Shown: positions 1 through 6,896, counted from the first letter of the stretch. The stretch is 14,234 bases of DNA from Candidatus Opitulatrix cubana (GCA_031283665.1 JAITBJ010000016.1:1-14234); one strand, 5' to 3'. Program-made: numbers and translations. Notes: a model not told the origin generated them from the sequence alone.

Positions 1-126
1 TAATTTTCGCTTCTTTTTTAGCTTATCTACCTTTTGACGTGAAGATACTAGTATGCAAAAAATAAAGAGAATGCATCCAAACAGACAAACCAGTAAAACA
101 GCAATAGTCACATTCAAATCATACAT
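1..126 (-). CDS. Partial small membrane protein, N-terminus only
   Basis: An open frame begins at an ATG 111 bp after the rpsG stop and stays open to the left edge, giving 42 residues starting MYDLNVTIAV. Residues about 6-28 form one uninterrupted hydrophobic stretch (VTIAVLLVCLFGCILFIFC), followed by a basic segment (RQKVDKLKKKRK). That is the layout of a single-pass protein with its N-terminus outside, or of an uncleaved signal anchor. No clear Shine-Dalgarno precedes the ATG. It lies on the same strand as the ribosomal genes and could be read through from them or have its own start. I do not recognise the family. The clean hydrophobic-then-basic pattern makes it more than a random frame, but the truncation keeps confidence moderate. 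Confidence 0.45.
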   Translation of the reverse strand, partial: MYDLNVTIAVLLVCLFGCILFIFCILVSSRQKVDKLKKKRKL

Positions 127-237
127 AGTTTTATATTACCATAATAGTTTTAGATTAGAACCTTATTATTGTAAAGCTTTCTTTTTGCGTTCTTGAATAA
201 CCTTTTTAGTTAATCAGATGCAAAAAGTTGCAGGAAC
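127..237 (-). other. Spacer after rpsG
   Basis: This 111-bp AT-rich gap separates rpsG from the partial membrane ORF. I see no GC-rich hairpin followed by a T-run on the minus strand, so there is no convincing intrinsic terminator after rpsG. A TACAAT hexamer lies inside the gap, but no good -35 is in place, so a promoter for the next gene is only a possibility. Confidence 0.4.
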
Positions 238-708
238 CTACCAGCGGTAGTGTGCAAAAGCTTTATTTGCCTCTGCCATTTTGTGCACATCTTCTTTACG
301 CTTAATAGATGCACCTAAACCGTTTGAAGCGTCTAAAATCTCATTCATCAGGCGCTCGGTCATAGTTTTTTCGCGTCTGATTTTGCTAAAATCTGTAAGC
401 CAGCGAAGTGCAAGAGTAGTAGCTCTATGAGGCTTTACCTCCATAGGAACTTGATATGTAGCACCGCCAACTCTTCTTGATTTGACTTCCAAAGTAGGTC
501 TTACATTTGCTACTGCTTTTTCTAAAACTTCTACTGGATCAGTGTCTAATTTTGCTTTCACGCCATCTAGTGCACCATAAACTATACCTTGCGCTACAGA
601 CTTTTTCCCATCTTTCAAAATCTTTGAAATAAGCTGCGTCACTAAAACAGAATTAAATACTGGATCAGAGATTACAGCTCTTCTTTCTACAGCACCTTTT
701 CTAGGCAT
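238..708 (-). CDS. rpsG: 30S ribosomal protein S7 (uS7)
   Basis: S7 is the primary assembly protein that nucleates the head of the 30S subunit on the 3' domain of 16S rRNA and lines the mRNA exit side of the E site. The 156 residues match the usual family length, from MPRKG to the conserved C-terminal HKMAEANKAFAHYRW. The central VGGATYQVPMEV and RREKTMTERLMNEILDASNG blocks are intact and actinobacterial in wording. The ATG overlaps the rpsL stop (TAATG), with an AGGGAG Shine-Dalgarno inside the last rpsL codons, so translation should be coupled. In most bacteria fusA and tuf follow; here a small membrane ORF follows instead. Confidence 0.98.
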   Translation of the reverse strand: MPRKGAVERRAVISDPVFNSVLVTQLISKILKDGKKSVAQGIVYGALDGVKAKLDTDPVEVLEKAVANVRPTLEVKSRRVGGATYQVPMEVKPHRATTLALRWLTDFSKIRREKTMTERLMNEILDASNGLGASIKRKEDVHKMAEANKAFAHYRW

Positions 709-1082
709 TATTTCTTCTCCCTTTTAGCGCCATAACGGCTTCGTGCTTGCTTTCTATCTTTTACACCTTGAGTATCTAAAGTGCCACGGATTATTTTATA
801 TCTCACACCTGGCAAATCGCGAACTCTTCCGCCTCTAACTAACACAATTGAGTGCTCCTGCAAATTATGACCCTCGCCTGGTATATAAGCTGTGACCTCT
901 ACACCTGTAGATAATCTAACCCTGGCTACTTTTCTTAGCGCCGAATTAGGCTTTTTAGGTGTGGTGGTATAAACACGAGTGCATACACCTCTTCTTTGCG
1001 GTGAACTTTTCAAAGCCGGTGCTTTAGTCTTTGACAACTTCGGTTTACGGCCTTTTCTCACTAACTGTTGTATTGTTGGCAT
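708..1082 (-). CDS. rpsL: 30S ribosomal protein S12 (uS12), natural Arg88
   Basis: S12 sits at the 30S/50S interface beside the decoding centre and controls accuracy of codon recognition. The protein is 124 residues, co-linear with Escherichia coli S12 through the decoding loops. TTTPKKPNSALRK keeps Lys43, the PGEGHN loop is intact, and the C-terminus is SRYGAKREKK. Residue 88, Lys in E. coli (GGRVKDLPG), is Arg here (GGRVRDLPG, codon CGC at 819-821). Lys88Arg is a well-known streptomycin-resistance substitution in Mycobacterium tuberculosis. The start follows an AAAGGTGAT Shine-Dalgarno about 11 nt upstream. The 56-bp gap from secG is the longest between any two complete genes here. Confidence 0.98.
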   Translation of the reverse strand: MPTIQQLVRKGRKPKLSKTKAPALKSSPQRRGVCTRVYTTTPKKPNSALRKVARVRLSTGVEVTAYIPGEGHNLQEHSIVLVRGGRVRDLPGVRYKIIRGTLDTQGVKDRKQARSRYGAKREKK

Positions 1083-1138
1083 AATTCTAGTTTATCACCT
1101 TTCTTATATTTCATATAGAGTTTTTTCAATGATGGTCT

Positions 1139-1384
1139 TTAATTGAGCCTTTGCATAAATCCTATTAAAATCACAGCTATAACCCATATTACTGAAATTA
1201 TCACTGTAATTCTGTTCAAATTTTTCTCAGCTACACCTGACGAACCTGCATTAGCAGATATTCCTCCACCAAACATATCTGAAAGTCCTCCACCTTTTCC
1301 TTTATGCATTAGAATCAAAAGAACTAAAAACAGTGATGTTAGAACTAACACCACATCTAACGCAATTGTAAATATCTCTCTCAT
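1139..1384 (-). CDS. secG: Protein translocase subunit SecG
   Basis: SecG is the small accessory subunit of the SecYEG channel and stimulates SecA-driven export. The 81 residues have the family layout. A first membrane helix (about residues 7-25) is followed by the loop motif HKGKGGGLSDMFGGG, then a Gly/Ser-rich segment, then VAEKNLNRIT leading into a second helix (about 58-76). This wording is typical of actinobacterial SecG. The ATG is one base after the lipoprotein stop, and the Shine-Dalgarno (GAGGTG) lies in that gene's last codons. Its placement a few genes after secY puts two translocon subunits in one apparent transcript; secG is more often found elsewhere in bacterial genomes. Confidence 0.95.
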   Translation of the reverse strand: MREIFTIALDVVLVLTSLFLVLLILMHKGKGGGLSDMFGGGISANAGSSGVAEKNLNRITVIISVIWVIAVILIGFMQRLN

Positions 1385-1385
1385 T

Positions 1386-2006
1386 TTACACCTCTACTTT
1401 TACTGATTTAATAAATGACTGAATAAACTCTTCTGAAAAATTGAAACCGTTTGTAGTTTCAAATATAAAACTCACATGACCTTTTATAGTTAGCACATAA
1501 AAATTAACTGCTACTATTTTTTCATCATTTGGAACAGGGTATGTCTTTGCCCACGCTGCATATAAAACATTATTAGAAGTGAAAGTTCCTTGATCCACTA
1601 TTTTCTGTGAAGACCCTAATCCAAAAACTTTATGCATATCTGTTTGCTTTTTCAACTCTGCTACTCGCGTTCCTGATCTATTATCATCATCTTGATAATC
1701 TGCTCTAAAAGTAGCTGTTGATTTACTATCTTTAGCATCTGCATAAATAATTCTTGTATTAAACTCGCCGTGTACATCATTAGTGTCATTATCTGATTTA
1801 TTAGAATCGAATTTAAAACTTTTATCTATTGTAAACTCAAATTTTTGACCTGGGGGATTCCAAACTACAGCACCTGAACCCTGATCAAAAGTAATATCAT
1901 TTGTAAGTTTTGAGTTTACAGGACTCCCCGAGCAGCCTGCAATGCTCAATACAATAGCAAACAAAGATAAACTAAAAAAGCTCTTTTTGAAAATATCTGC
2001 TTTCAT
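1386..2006 (-). CDS. Putative secreted lipoprotein of unknown function
   Basis: This is a 206-residue protein I cannot assign to a family. The N-terminus is a clear type II (lipoprotein) signal peptide: basic MKADIFKK, hydrophobic FFSLSLFAIVLS, then the lipobox IAGC with Cys25 as the lipidated residue. The mature part is rich in Asp, Asn, Ser, Thr and Lys, with short alternating hydrophobic segments, as expected for an extracytoplasmic beta-rich domain. It has a Gly-rich patch (GSGAVVWNPPGQ) and a hydrophobic C-terminal stretch. No catalytic motif is evident, and the only cysteine is the lipobox one. The start overlaps the adk stop (TAATG) with AAGGA only 2 nt before the ATG. Lying between adk and secG, it may be a translocon-linked chaperone or simply an inserted envelope gene. 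Confidence 0.85.
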   Translation of the reverse strand: MKADIFKKSFFSLSLFAIVLSIAGCSGSPVNSKLTNDITFDQGSGAVVWNPPGQKFEFTIDKSFKFDSNKSDNDTNDVHGEFNTRIIYADAKDSKSTATFRADYQDDDNRSGTRVAELKKQTDMHKVFGLGSSQKIVDQGTFTSNNVLYAAWAKTYPVPNDEKIVAVNFYVLTIKGHVSFIFETTNGFNFSEEFIQSFIKSVKVEV

Positions 2007-2575
2007 TATCCTTGCTTTAAACTTTCTATATTTGCTATTATATATTTATTCACTTCTTCTATTTCACCCACACCGTTTAGAGTTTTTACTATATTATGTT
2101 CATTATAATAATCTAAAACAGGTTTTGTTTTCTCTCTAAACAGCTCTAGCCGTTTTTCAATAATTTGCTCTATATCATCAGAGCGGTTTTCAATTTCTCT
2201 TCGCTGGTTCATTCTTTCCACTAGCACAGAATGTGGAGCTGATAGCACTATTATATAATCTATTTTTTGATCTAGTTTTTCTAATGCGCTATGTAAATAT
2301 TCTACCTGTTCTAAATTGCGTGGATAACCGTCTAATATCCAGCCGTTAGTATGCTTTGCTAAATCTTTTTCTACAATTTCGTTCACAACATCATCAGGCA
2401 CAAACTCACCCTTTTGAATAAAATTGTTAGCAATTTTTCCAATAGGCGCTCCTGATTTTATACTCTCTCTTAAAGCGTCTCCTGTGGAAATATGTTTTAG
2501 AGCATAATGTGATGCAAGAAGTTTAGCTTGTGTACCTTTTCCTACCCCCTGTGGTCCAAAAATTACTATATTCAT
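2006..2575 (-). CDS. adk: Adenylate kinase, short-LID type
   Basis: Cytosolic enzyme interconverting ATP + AMP and 2 ADP. The P-loop is GPQGVGKGT at residues 7-15, with Lys13; the second position of the common GPPGxGKGT is Gln. The AMP-binding segment STGDALR follows at about 30-36, then DGYPRN with Arg86. The LID is the short form: Arg-rich RMNQRREIENRSDD at 121-134 goes straight on to the IxxRL helix, with none of the four Cys of zinc-binding LIDs. At 189 residues it fits the short actinobacterial class. It keeps its usual place right after secY, but map and infA, which commonly follow, are absent. The Shine-Dalgarno is weak and distant (AAGG about 14 nt before ATG), so coupling to secY may matter. 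Confidence 0.97.
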   Translation of the reverse strand: MNIVIFGPQGVGKGTQAKLLASHYALKHISTGDALRESIKSGAPIGKIANNFIQKGEFVPDDVVNEIVEKDLAKHTNGWILDGYPRNLEQVEYLHSALEKLDQKIDYIIVLSAPHSVLVERMNQRREIENRSDDIEQIIEKRLELFREKTKPVLDYYNEHNIVKTLNGVGEIEEVNKYIIANIESLKQG

Positions 2576-2590
2576 TTTATAATAAAAACC

Positions 2591-3895
2591 TTATGACAAA
2601 AACCCGTCGTAATGGTGCTGCTGCAGCTGTGAATTAATTTGTCTAACAGTTTCTAGTCCTACACCCACTATAATCAGAATAGTAGTTCCGCCAAAAGGAA
2701 GAGATTGCGAAAGTCCTAAAACTAATATCAAAATTGTCGGTATTAGAGCCACAAGTGTCAAATAAATAGACCCTGCTGTGTTAACACGATATAAAACATA
2801 TTGCAAGTATTGAGCTGTGGAAGAGCCCGCTCTAATTCCAGGAATAAATCCTCCCTGATTTTTCATATTATCTGATATTTCTTCAGGATTAAATGTGATA
2901 GATGTATAAAAGAAGCAGAAAAATATAATTAGCAGCCCGTATAGTGATATATGAACCCATGAGGTTTGCTGTGCTAAATACTGATTAATCCAAGCTACCC
3001 ATCCTGCATTTGGGTCTCCAAACTTTGCTATCAAACCTGGAAGCGCTAAAATTGAAGATGCGAATATAATTGGAATCACGCCTGACATATTTAGTTTCAT
3101 AGGCAAATAAGTATCACCACCGCCCACTGTACGCCCAGCAATAGACTGCTTTGCATACTGCACTGGTATTCTTCTTTGAGACTGCTCTATATAAACGACT
3201 ACTACCATCACTGCCACGATTATCACAATAACTAATGCAAACTTTACAAAACCGCCGTTTCCTTGTGCAATAGACCAAAGTGATGGCAAAAATTTAGCGC
3301 AAATAGATGTGAAAATCAAAACAGACATACCATTTCCCACACCTTTTTCTGTCACTAATTCACCAAACCACATTATCAAAGATGTGCCTGCTGTCATCAC
3401 AATTATCATCACTAAAAGAGTAGGAATAGACTGATCTGGAATCACCTGTTTGCAGTCTCCGCCAGCATTTCCAAAAAGAGTTCCTATTCTTGCTGTGGTA
3501 ATAATAGTAGTGGACTGCAAAATTGCAAGGCCTACTGTTAAATATCTTGTATATTGAGTCATTTTTGTTTGACCAGCTTGACCCTCTTTATACAGTGCTT
3601 CAAAACGCGGAATCACAATACGAAGCATTTGCACAATAATAGATGCTGTAATATATGGCATAATTCCTAATGCAAACACAGAAAGCTGCAAAAGAGCACC
3701 ACCGGAAAACAGATTTATAAGTCCAAGCAAATCATTAGATTCTATACTTGCTGTGCAAGATGCTACCTTTGAATAATCCACTCCAGGTGTGGGAATAAAT
3801 GATCCAATTCTAAAAACTATTATAATAAGTAATGTGAATACAATTTTTCTTCTCAAATCAGGAGTTTTGAATGCTTGCAATAAATTAGATAACAT
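2591..3895 (-). CDS. secY: Protein translocase channel subunit SecY
   Basis: SecY forms the protein-conducting channel of the inner membrane, working with SecE, SecG, SecA and the ribosome. The 434 residues carry about ten hydrophobic segments. The start is typical: MLSNLLQAFKTPDLRRKI, then the first helix and GSFIPTPGVD. The plug region (LLGLINLFSGGAL), the TM3 opening GIMPYITASIIVQ, the long cytosolic loop with YIEQSQRRIPVQYAKQ, and the loop containing FNPEEISDNMKNQGGFIPGIR are all intact. It lies between rplO and adk, its classic spc-operon position. The ATG is 7 bp after the rplO stop, preceded by a TAAGG Shine-Dalgarno. Confidence 0.98.
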   Translation of the reverse strand: MLSNLLQAFKTPDLRRKIVFTLLIIIVFRIGSFIPTPGVDYSKVASCTASIESNDLLGLINLFSGGALLQLSVFALGIMPYITASIIVQMLRIVIPRFEALYKEGQAGQTKMTQYTRYLTVGLAILQSTTIITTARIGTLFGNAGGDCKQVIPDQSIPTLLVMIIVMTAGTSLIMWFGELVTEKGVGNGMSVLIFTSICAKFLPSLWSIAQGNGGFVKFALVIVIIVAVMVVVVYIEQSQRRIPVQYAKQSIAGRTVGGGDTYLPMKLNMSGVIPIIFASSILALPGLIAKFGDPNAGWVAWINQYLAQQTSWVHISLYGLLIIFFCFFYTSITFNPEEISDNMKNQGGFIPGIRAGSSTAQYLQYVLYRVNTAGSIYLTLVALIPTILILVLGLSQSLPFGGTTILIIVGVGLETVRQINSQLQQHHYDGFLS

Positions 3896-3902
3896 ATTTG
3901 CC

Positions 3903-4466
3903 TTACACTAGCTCCACATTTCCGCCAGCTTTTGTGATTTTATCAACCGCAGATTTTGATGCTTTATTCACTTTTACATTTACTTTTATGCTAATTTCAC
4001 CATCACCTAACACTTTTACAAGTTCATTTTTTCTAACCAAACCAGCATTTACCAAATCAGCAATTTTAATATCACCGCCATTTGGAAAACTCTTTGAAAT
4101 AGAATCCAGATTTACTACTTGATAATACTTTTTTGCAGGATTTTTGAATCCTCTAAACTTTGGAATCCTCATATGAAGCGGCATCTGACCACCCTCAAAA
4201 CCAGCATAAACTGTATTTCTTGCTTTAGTGCCTTTAGTTCCTCTTCCAGCTGTTTTTCCTTTAGAGCCGTCGCCTCGTCCTACTCTGGTTTTAGCTTTTT
4301 TAGCGCCAGGTGCAGGCTTCAAATGATGCACTTTCAAAATTTGAACATTGCTTTCAGATTTTTTACTTTCAGCTTTTGCTACTGTTGGTTTTTTGGCAAC
4401 AGGTTTTTTAGCAGGCGCTGGCTTTTTTATAGTTTCTTTTTTAGTAGTTGCTTTTTCAGTTGGCAT
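3903..4466 (-). CDS. rplO: 50S ribosomal protein L15 (uL15) with Lys/Ala/Pro-rich N-terminal extension
   Basis: L15 is a late-assembly protein that links 23S rRNA domains. The conserved domain begins near residue 42 (LKVHHLKPAPGAKK), with the family signature RVGRGDGSKGKTAGRGTKG and the following EGGQMPLHMRIPKFRGF. Total length is 187 residues against about 145-150 in most bacteria. The excess is an N-terminal extension of about 40 residues of KKP/KPVA-type sequence, resembling the L29 tail. No internal Met offers a shorter start before the core, and the first ATG has a good Shine-Dalgarno (AAGGAAGAG, 3 nt before ATG), so the extension looks genuinely translated. It is likely a disordered basic segment contacting rRNA. 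Confidence 0.96.
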   Translation of the reverse strand: MPTEKATTKKETIKKPAPAKKPVAKKPTVAKAESKKSESNVQILKVHHLKPAPGAKKAKTRVGRGDGSKGKTAGRGTKGTKARNTVYAGFEGGQMPLHMRIPKFRGFKNPAKKYYQVVNLDSISKSFPNGGDIKIADLVNAGLVRKNELVKVLGDGEISIKVNVKVNKASKSAVDKITKAGGNVELV

Positions 4467-4476
4467 AATCTCTTCC

Positions 4477-4659
4477 TTAGTTTACCTTTTCCACTTTCAC
4501 AAGATGCTTCACAGTGTCTATATAACCGTTTACTATAGGACTAACCTCTCTAACCGAACTCTGACCTATTTTATGAATGCCCAATGATAAAAGTGTAGCC
4601 TTTTGATTATCATTTCTGCCAATAGCAGATCTAATTTGCGTAATTTTCACCTTTGCCAT
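4477..4659 (-). CDS. rpmD: 50S ribosomal protein L30 (uL30)
   Basis: L30 is a small peripheral protein of the 50S subunit. The 60 residues match bacterial length and pattern: a start strand (AKVKITQIRSAIGRN), then QKATLLSLGIHKIGQ, and the C-terminal HLVKVEKV. It lies between rpsE and rplO, as in most bacteria, with a 4-bp gap after rpsE and an AGGAT Shine-Dalgarno. Its presence has taxonomic value: candidate phyla radiation lineages generally lack L30, so this AT-rich operon is better read as a conventional bacterium of actinobacterial type. Confidence 0.96.
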   Translation of the reverse strand: MAKVKITQIRSAIGRNDNQKATLLSLGIHKIGQSSVREVSPIVNGYIDTVKHLVKVEKVN

Positions 4660-4663
4660 ATTT

Positions 4664-5380
4664 CTATCCTTTTTTTTGAGCAGCTAGCAGCTGACTAGGT
4701 GCCACTTCCTCTACTTTTTTATCTCTTCTATCAGCTACAGACTGTATTTCTTCTAACTGCTTCAGAGCATCTACTGTAGCTCTTACTATATTTATAGCAT
4801 TTGAAGAGCCCAATGATTTTGTAAGCACATCTGTGATTCCGGCGCACTCTAAAACAGCACGCACAGGTCCTCCTGCAATCACACCAGTTCCTGGAGCTGC
4901 AGGTCGTAAATAAACTACTCCTGCAGAGTCTTCGCCTTGGATTGGATGCGGAATAGTTCCCTGAATGCGAGGCACTACAAACATTGACTTTTTAGCTTCT
5001 GCCACTGCTTTAGAAACAGCCTGAGGGATTTCAGATGCTTTTGCATATCCTACGCCCACATTTCCGTTGCCATCTCCTACCACCATTAAAGCACAAAATG
5101 AAAAGCGTCTTCCGCCCTTAATCACTTTTGCTACTCTATTCACATTTACCATACGCTCAATTAGCTCAGGCTCTCCCTCAGAGTTTGCACCTGATGGCGC
5201 GCCTGATGCAGATTCGCTAACTTTGCTATCAGCAGTTTTTTCATTTTCTTTTTTGGAATGACTAGGCGCAGTTGCTTGATCTGTTTGCACACTTGCTTCT
5301 TTCAAGTTGTCATCTACTTTTGAAGCATCTGGAGTTTGCACTTTTTCATCCACTTTTTCAGTCTCTTTTTTATCAACCAT
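4664..5380 (-). CDS. rpsE: 30S ribosomal protein S5 (uS5) with long acidic N-terminal extension
   Basis: S5 lies at the 30S solvent side near the mRNA entry and helps fidelity and helicase activity. The core starts near residue 71 (PELIERMVNVNRVAKVIKGG). The double-stranded-RNA-binding-like fold follows (RRFSFCALMVVGDGNGNVG), then PHPIQG, RPAAPGTGVIAGGPVRAVLE and the GSSNAINIVRAT block. Total length is 238 against about 165-200 in relatives. The first 70 residues are low-complexity, rich in Glu, Asp, Lys, Ser and Thr, and probably disordered. Gly-Gly and Phe residues of the spectinomycin-contacting loop look unchanged. The start overlaps the rplR stop (TAATG), with GGAG 5 nt upstream, supporting the long form; the Met at residue 77 would cut into conserved sequence. 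Confidence 0.97.
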   Translation of the reverse strand: MVDKKETEKVDEKVQTPDASKVDDNLKEASVQTDQATAPSHSKKENEKTADSKVSESASGAPSGANSEGEPELIERMVNVNRVAKVIKGGRRFSFCALMVVGDGNGNVGVGYAKASEIPQAVSKAVAEAKKSMFVVPRIQGTIPHPIQGEDSAGVVYLRPAAPGTGVIAGGPVRAVLECAGITDVLTKSLGSSNAINIVRATVDALKQLEEIQSVADRRDKKVEEVAPSQLLAAQKKG

Positions 5381-5751
5381 TAGAACTCCAAACCGCCCTC
5401 ACGAGCACCGTCTGCTAAAGCAGCCACTCTCCCGTGATATTTATTTCCGCCTGTATCAAAAACCACTTTTTTCACTTTTGCATTTTTTGCTGCATCAGCA
5501 ACTTGCACGCCTACAGCTTTTGCCTTTTCAGTTTTATTGCCTTTAGCAGATTTCAAATCTTTATTCATAGTAGACGCAGATGCTAGCGTGATACCTTTTG
5601 TGTCATCTACTATTTGTGCAAAAATATGTTTATTGCCTCTAAACACCACTAATCTTGGTCTGTTTGCAGTGCCTGTCACAGATTTTCTAACTCTTGCATG
5701 ACGGCGCTGCTTTGCAGAGATTTTGCTTACTTGCTTAATTTTAACACTCAT
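5380..5751 (-). CDS. rplR: 50S ribosomal protein L18 (uL18)
   Basis: L18 binds 5S rRNA together with L5 and L25 and anchors it into the central protuberance. The 123 residues include a basic N-terminal arm (SAKQRRHARVRKSV), the RNA-binding core NRPRLVVFRGNKHIFAQIVDD, and KKVVFDTGGNKYHGRVAALADGAREGGLEF with the hallmark GAREGGLEF C-terminus. The start overlaps the rplF stop (TAATG) and rpsE overlaps its own stop, so L6, L18 and S5 form a coupled trio. Confidence 0.98.
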   Translation of the reverse strand: MSVKIKQVSKISAKQRRHARVRKSVTGTANRPRLVVFRGNKHIFAQIVDDTKGITLASASTMNKDLKSAKGNKTEKAKAVGVQVADAAKNAKVKKVVFDTGGNKYHGRVAALADGAREGGLEF

Positions 5752-6290
5752 TATTTACCAGCCTTTCCAGCTTTTCTAATAATATGCTCATCTATATATT
5801 TAATACCTTTTCCTTTATACGGTTCAGGCGGTCTTAGCTTTCTTATATTAGCACTAACCTCGCCTACTTGCTGCTTGGAAATGCCGCTAACAGAAAACTG
5901 ATTATCTTCGCCTACTGCAAAAGTGATTCCCTCAGGTGCTTCTATATTCACAGGGTGTGAAAATCCTAATGCAAACTCTAAAGTAGTTCCTTTTAGATTT
6001 ACTCTATAACCTGTTCCCACTATTTCCAAAGTTTTAGTATACCCTTGTGTCACGCCTATAACCATATTTTGAATAAGTGATCTTATAAGTCCGTGATTTG
6101 AGCGAGTTTGTCTTTCATTATCGCGTGCTTTCACTTCTAAAATGCCATTATCAAGTTTTAGAGTTATGCCATCAGGCACTGATTGACTCAATTCACCTTT
6201 AGGACCTTTTACAGATATAGAGCCTTTGCTTATATTCACTTCTACACCATCTACTATGCTTATAGGAGCTTTTCCAATTCTTGAAACCAT
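5751..6290 (-). CDS. rplF: 50S ribosomal protein L6 (uL6)
   Basis: L6 lies near the sarcin-ricin loop and the factor-binding site. The protein has the usual two similar domains and ends in the signature LRPPEPYKGKGIKY followed by EHIIRKAGKAGK. I choose the ATG at 6290 (MVSRIGKAPISI, 179 residues), which is where the family normally begins. An in-frame TTG 12 bp upstream would add four residues overlapping rpsH, but it has no Shine-Dalgarno. The chosen ATG has TAGGA just upstream, overlapping the rpsH stop, with tight spacing of about 4 nt. Confidence 0.95.
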   Translation of the reverse strand: MVSRIGKAPISIVDGVEVNISKGSISVKGPKGELSQSVPDGITLKLDNGILEVKARDNERQTRSNHGLIRSLIQNMVIGVTQGYTKTLEIVGTGYRVNLKGTTLEFALGFSHPVNIEAPEGITFAVGEDNQFSVSGISKQQVGEVSANIRKLRPPEPYKGKGIKYIDEHIIRKAGKAGK

Positions 6291-6295
6291 TTTTC

Positions 6296-6694
6296 CTACC
6301 AAACATGAGCGATCACTTCACCGCCCACACCTTTCTTTTGTGCTTGTCTGTCTGTCATAATTCCAGAAGATGTTGACAAAATTGCTATTCCTAATCCACC
6401 AAAAACTTTTGGAAGATTAGTAGTTTTTGCATATTTTCTCAAACCAGGTTTTGAAACTCTTTTCACTCCATGAATTGCAGGAGTTTCATCTTTAGTATAT
6501 TTCAAAACAATAGTTATATCTTTTCCAACATCTGCTTTTGATTCTTTAAAGTCTGATATATAACCCTCGTTTTTCAAAATGCTAGCAATGGCTACTTTAA
6601 ATTTCGAATGAGGCATAATAGTAGTCTCTAAATGAGCTGCACTAGCATTTCTTATTCTAGTTAGCATATCTGCTACAGGATCTGTCATTGTCAT
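6296..6694 (-). CDS. rpsH: 30S ribosomal protein S8 (uS8)
   Basis: S8 binds the central domain of 16S rRNA; in E. coli it also represses spc operon translation. The 132 residues run from DPVADMLTRIRNAS to the C-terminal signature LSTSSGIMTDRQAQKKGVGGEVIAHVW, both textbook. The N-terminus has two Met (MTMTDP). The first is chosen because GGAG lies about 11 nt upstream; the second would suit the family equally well. It sits 16 bp after rpsN. Confidence 0.98.
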   Translation of the reverse strand: MTMTDPVADMLTRIRNASAAHLETTIMPHSKFKVAIASILKNEGYISDFKESKADVGKDITIVLKYTKDETPAIHGVKRVSKPGLRKYAKTTNLPKVFGGLGIAILSTSSGIMTDRQAQKKGVGGEVIAHVW

Positions 6695-6710
6695 ATCTTC
6701 AAACGCTCCT

Positions 6711-6896
6711 TTACCAACTTGACTTTCTTACACCGGGCAGCTGACCTAAATGAGCCATTTGCCTTAAGCACACTCTACATAGTCCAAATTTTCTATATAC
6801 AGATTTTGATCTTCCGCATTTTGTGCATCTAGTGTACGAGCGCGCACTAAACTTTGGTTTGCGTGCTTGCTTTTCTTTTAACGCTGTTTTAGCCAT
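6711..6896 (-). CDS. rpsN: 30S ribosomal protein S14, zinc-binding type (uS14, type Z)
   Basis: S14 is a late-binding protein of the 30S head. At 61 residues this is the short zinc form, with four Cys in two CxxC pairs (CTKC near residue 24, CRVC near 40) expected to bind one Zn2+. The sequence ARKPKFSARSYTRC and the end LPGVRKSSW are of the actinobacterial and Firmicute kind. Its place between rplE and rpsH is canonical, and its start overlaps the rplE stop (TAATG) with AGGTGAG upstream. Only this Cys-containing version is seen here; a zinc-independent paralogue could exist elsewhere. Confidence 0.98.
   Translation of the reverse strand: MAKTALKEKQARKPKFSARSYTRCTKCGRSKSVYRKFGLCRVCLRQMAHLGQLPGVRKSSW

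Noticed and set aside
1103..1129. Possible promoter for rpsL (TTGAAA, 15-nt spacer, TATAAG)
   Set aside because: The spacer is too short and the -10 nearly touches the Shine-Dalgarno; in AT-rich DNA such matches are expected by chance.
6291..6302. TTG start four codons before the rplF ATG
   Set aside because: It has no ribosome-binding site, and the ATG start agrees with the family N-terminus.
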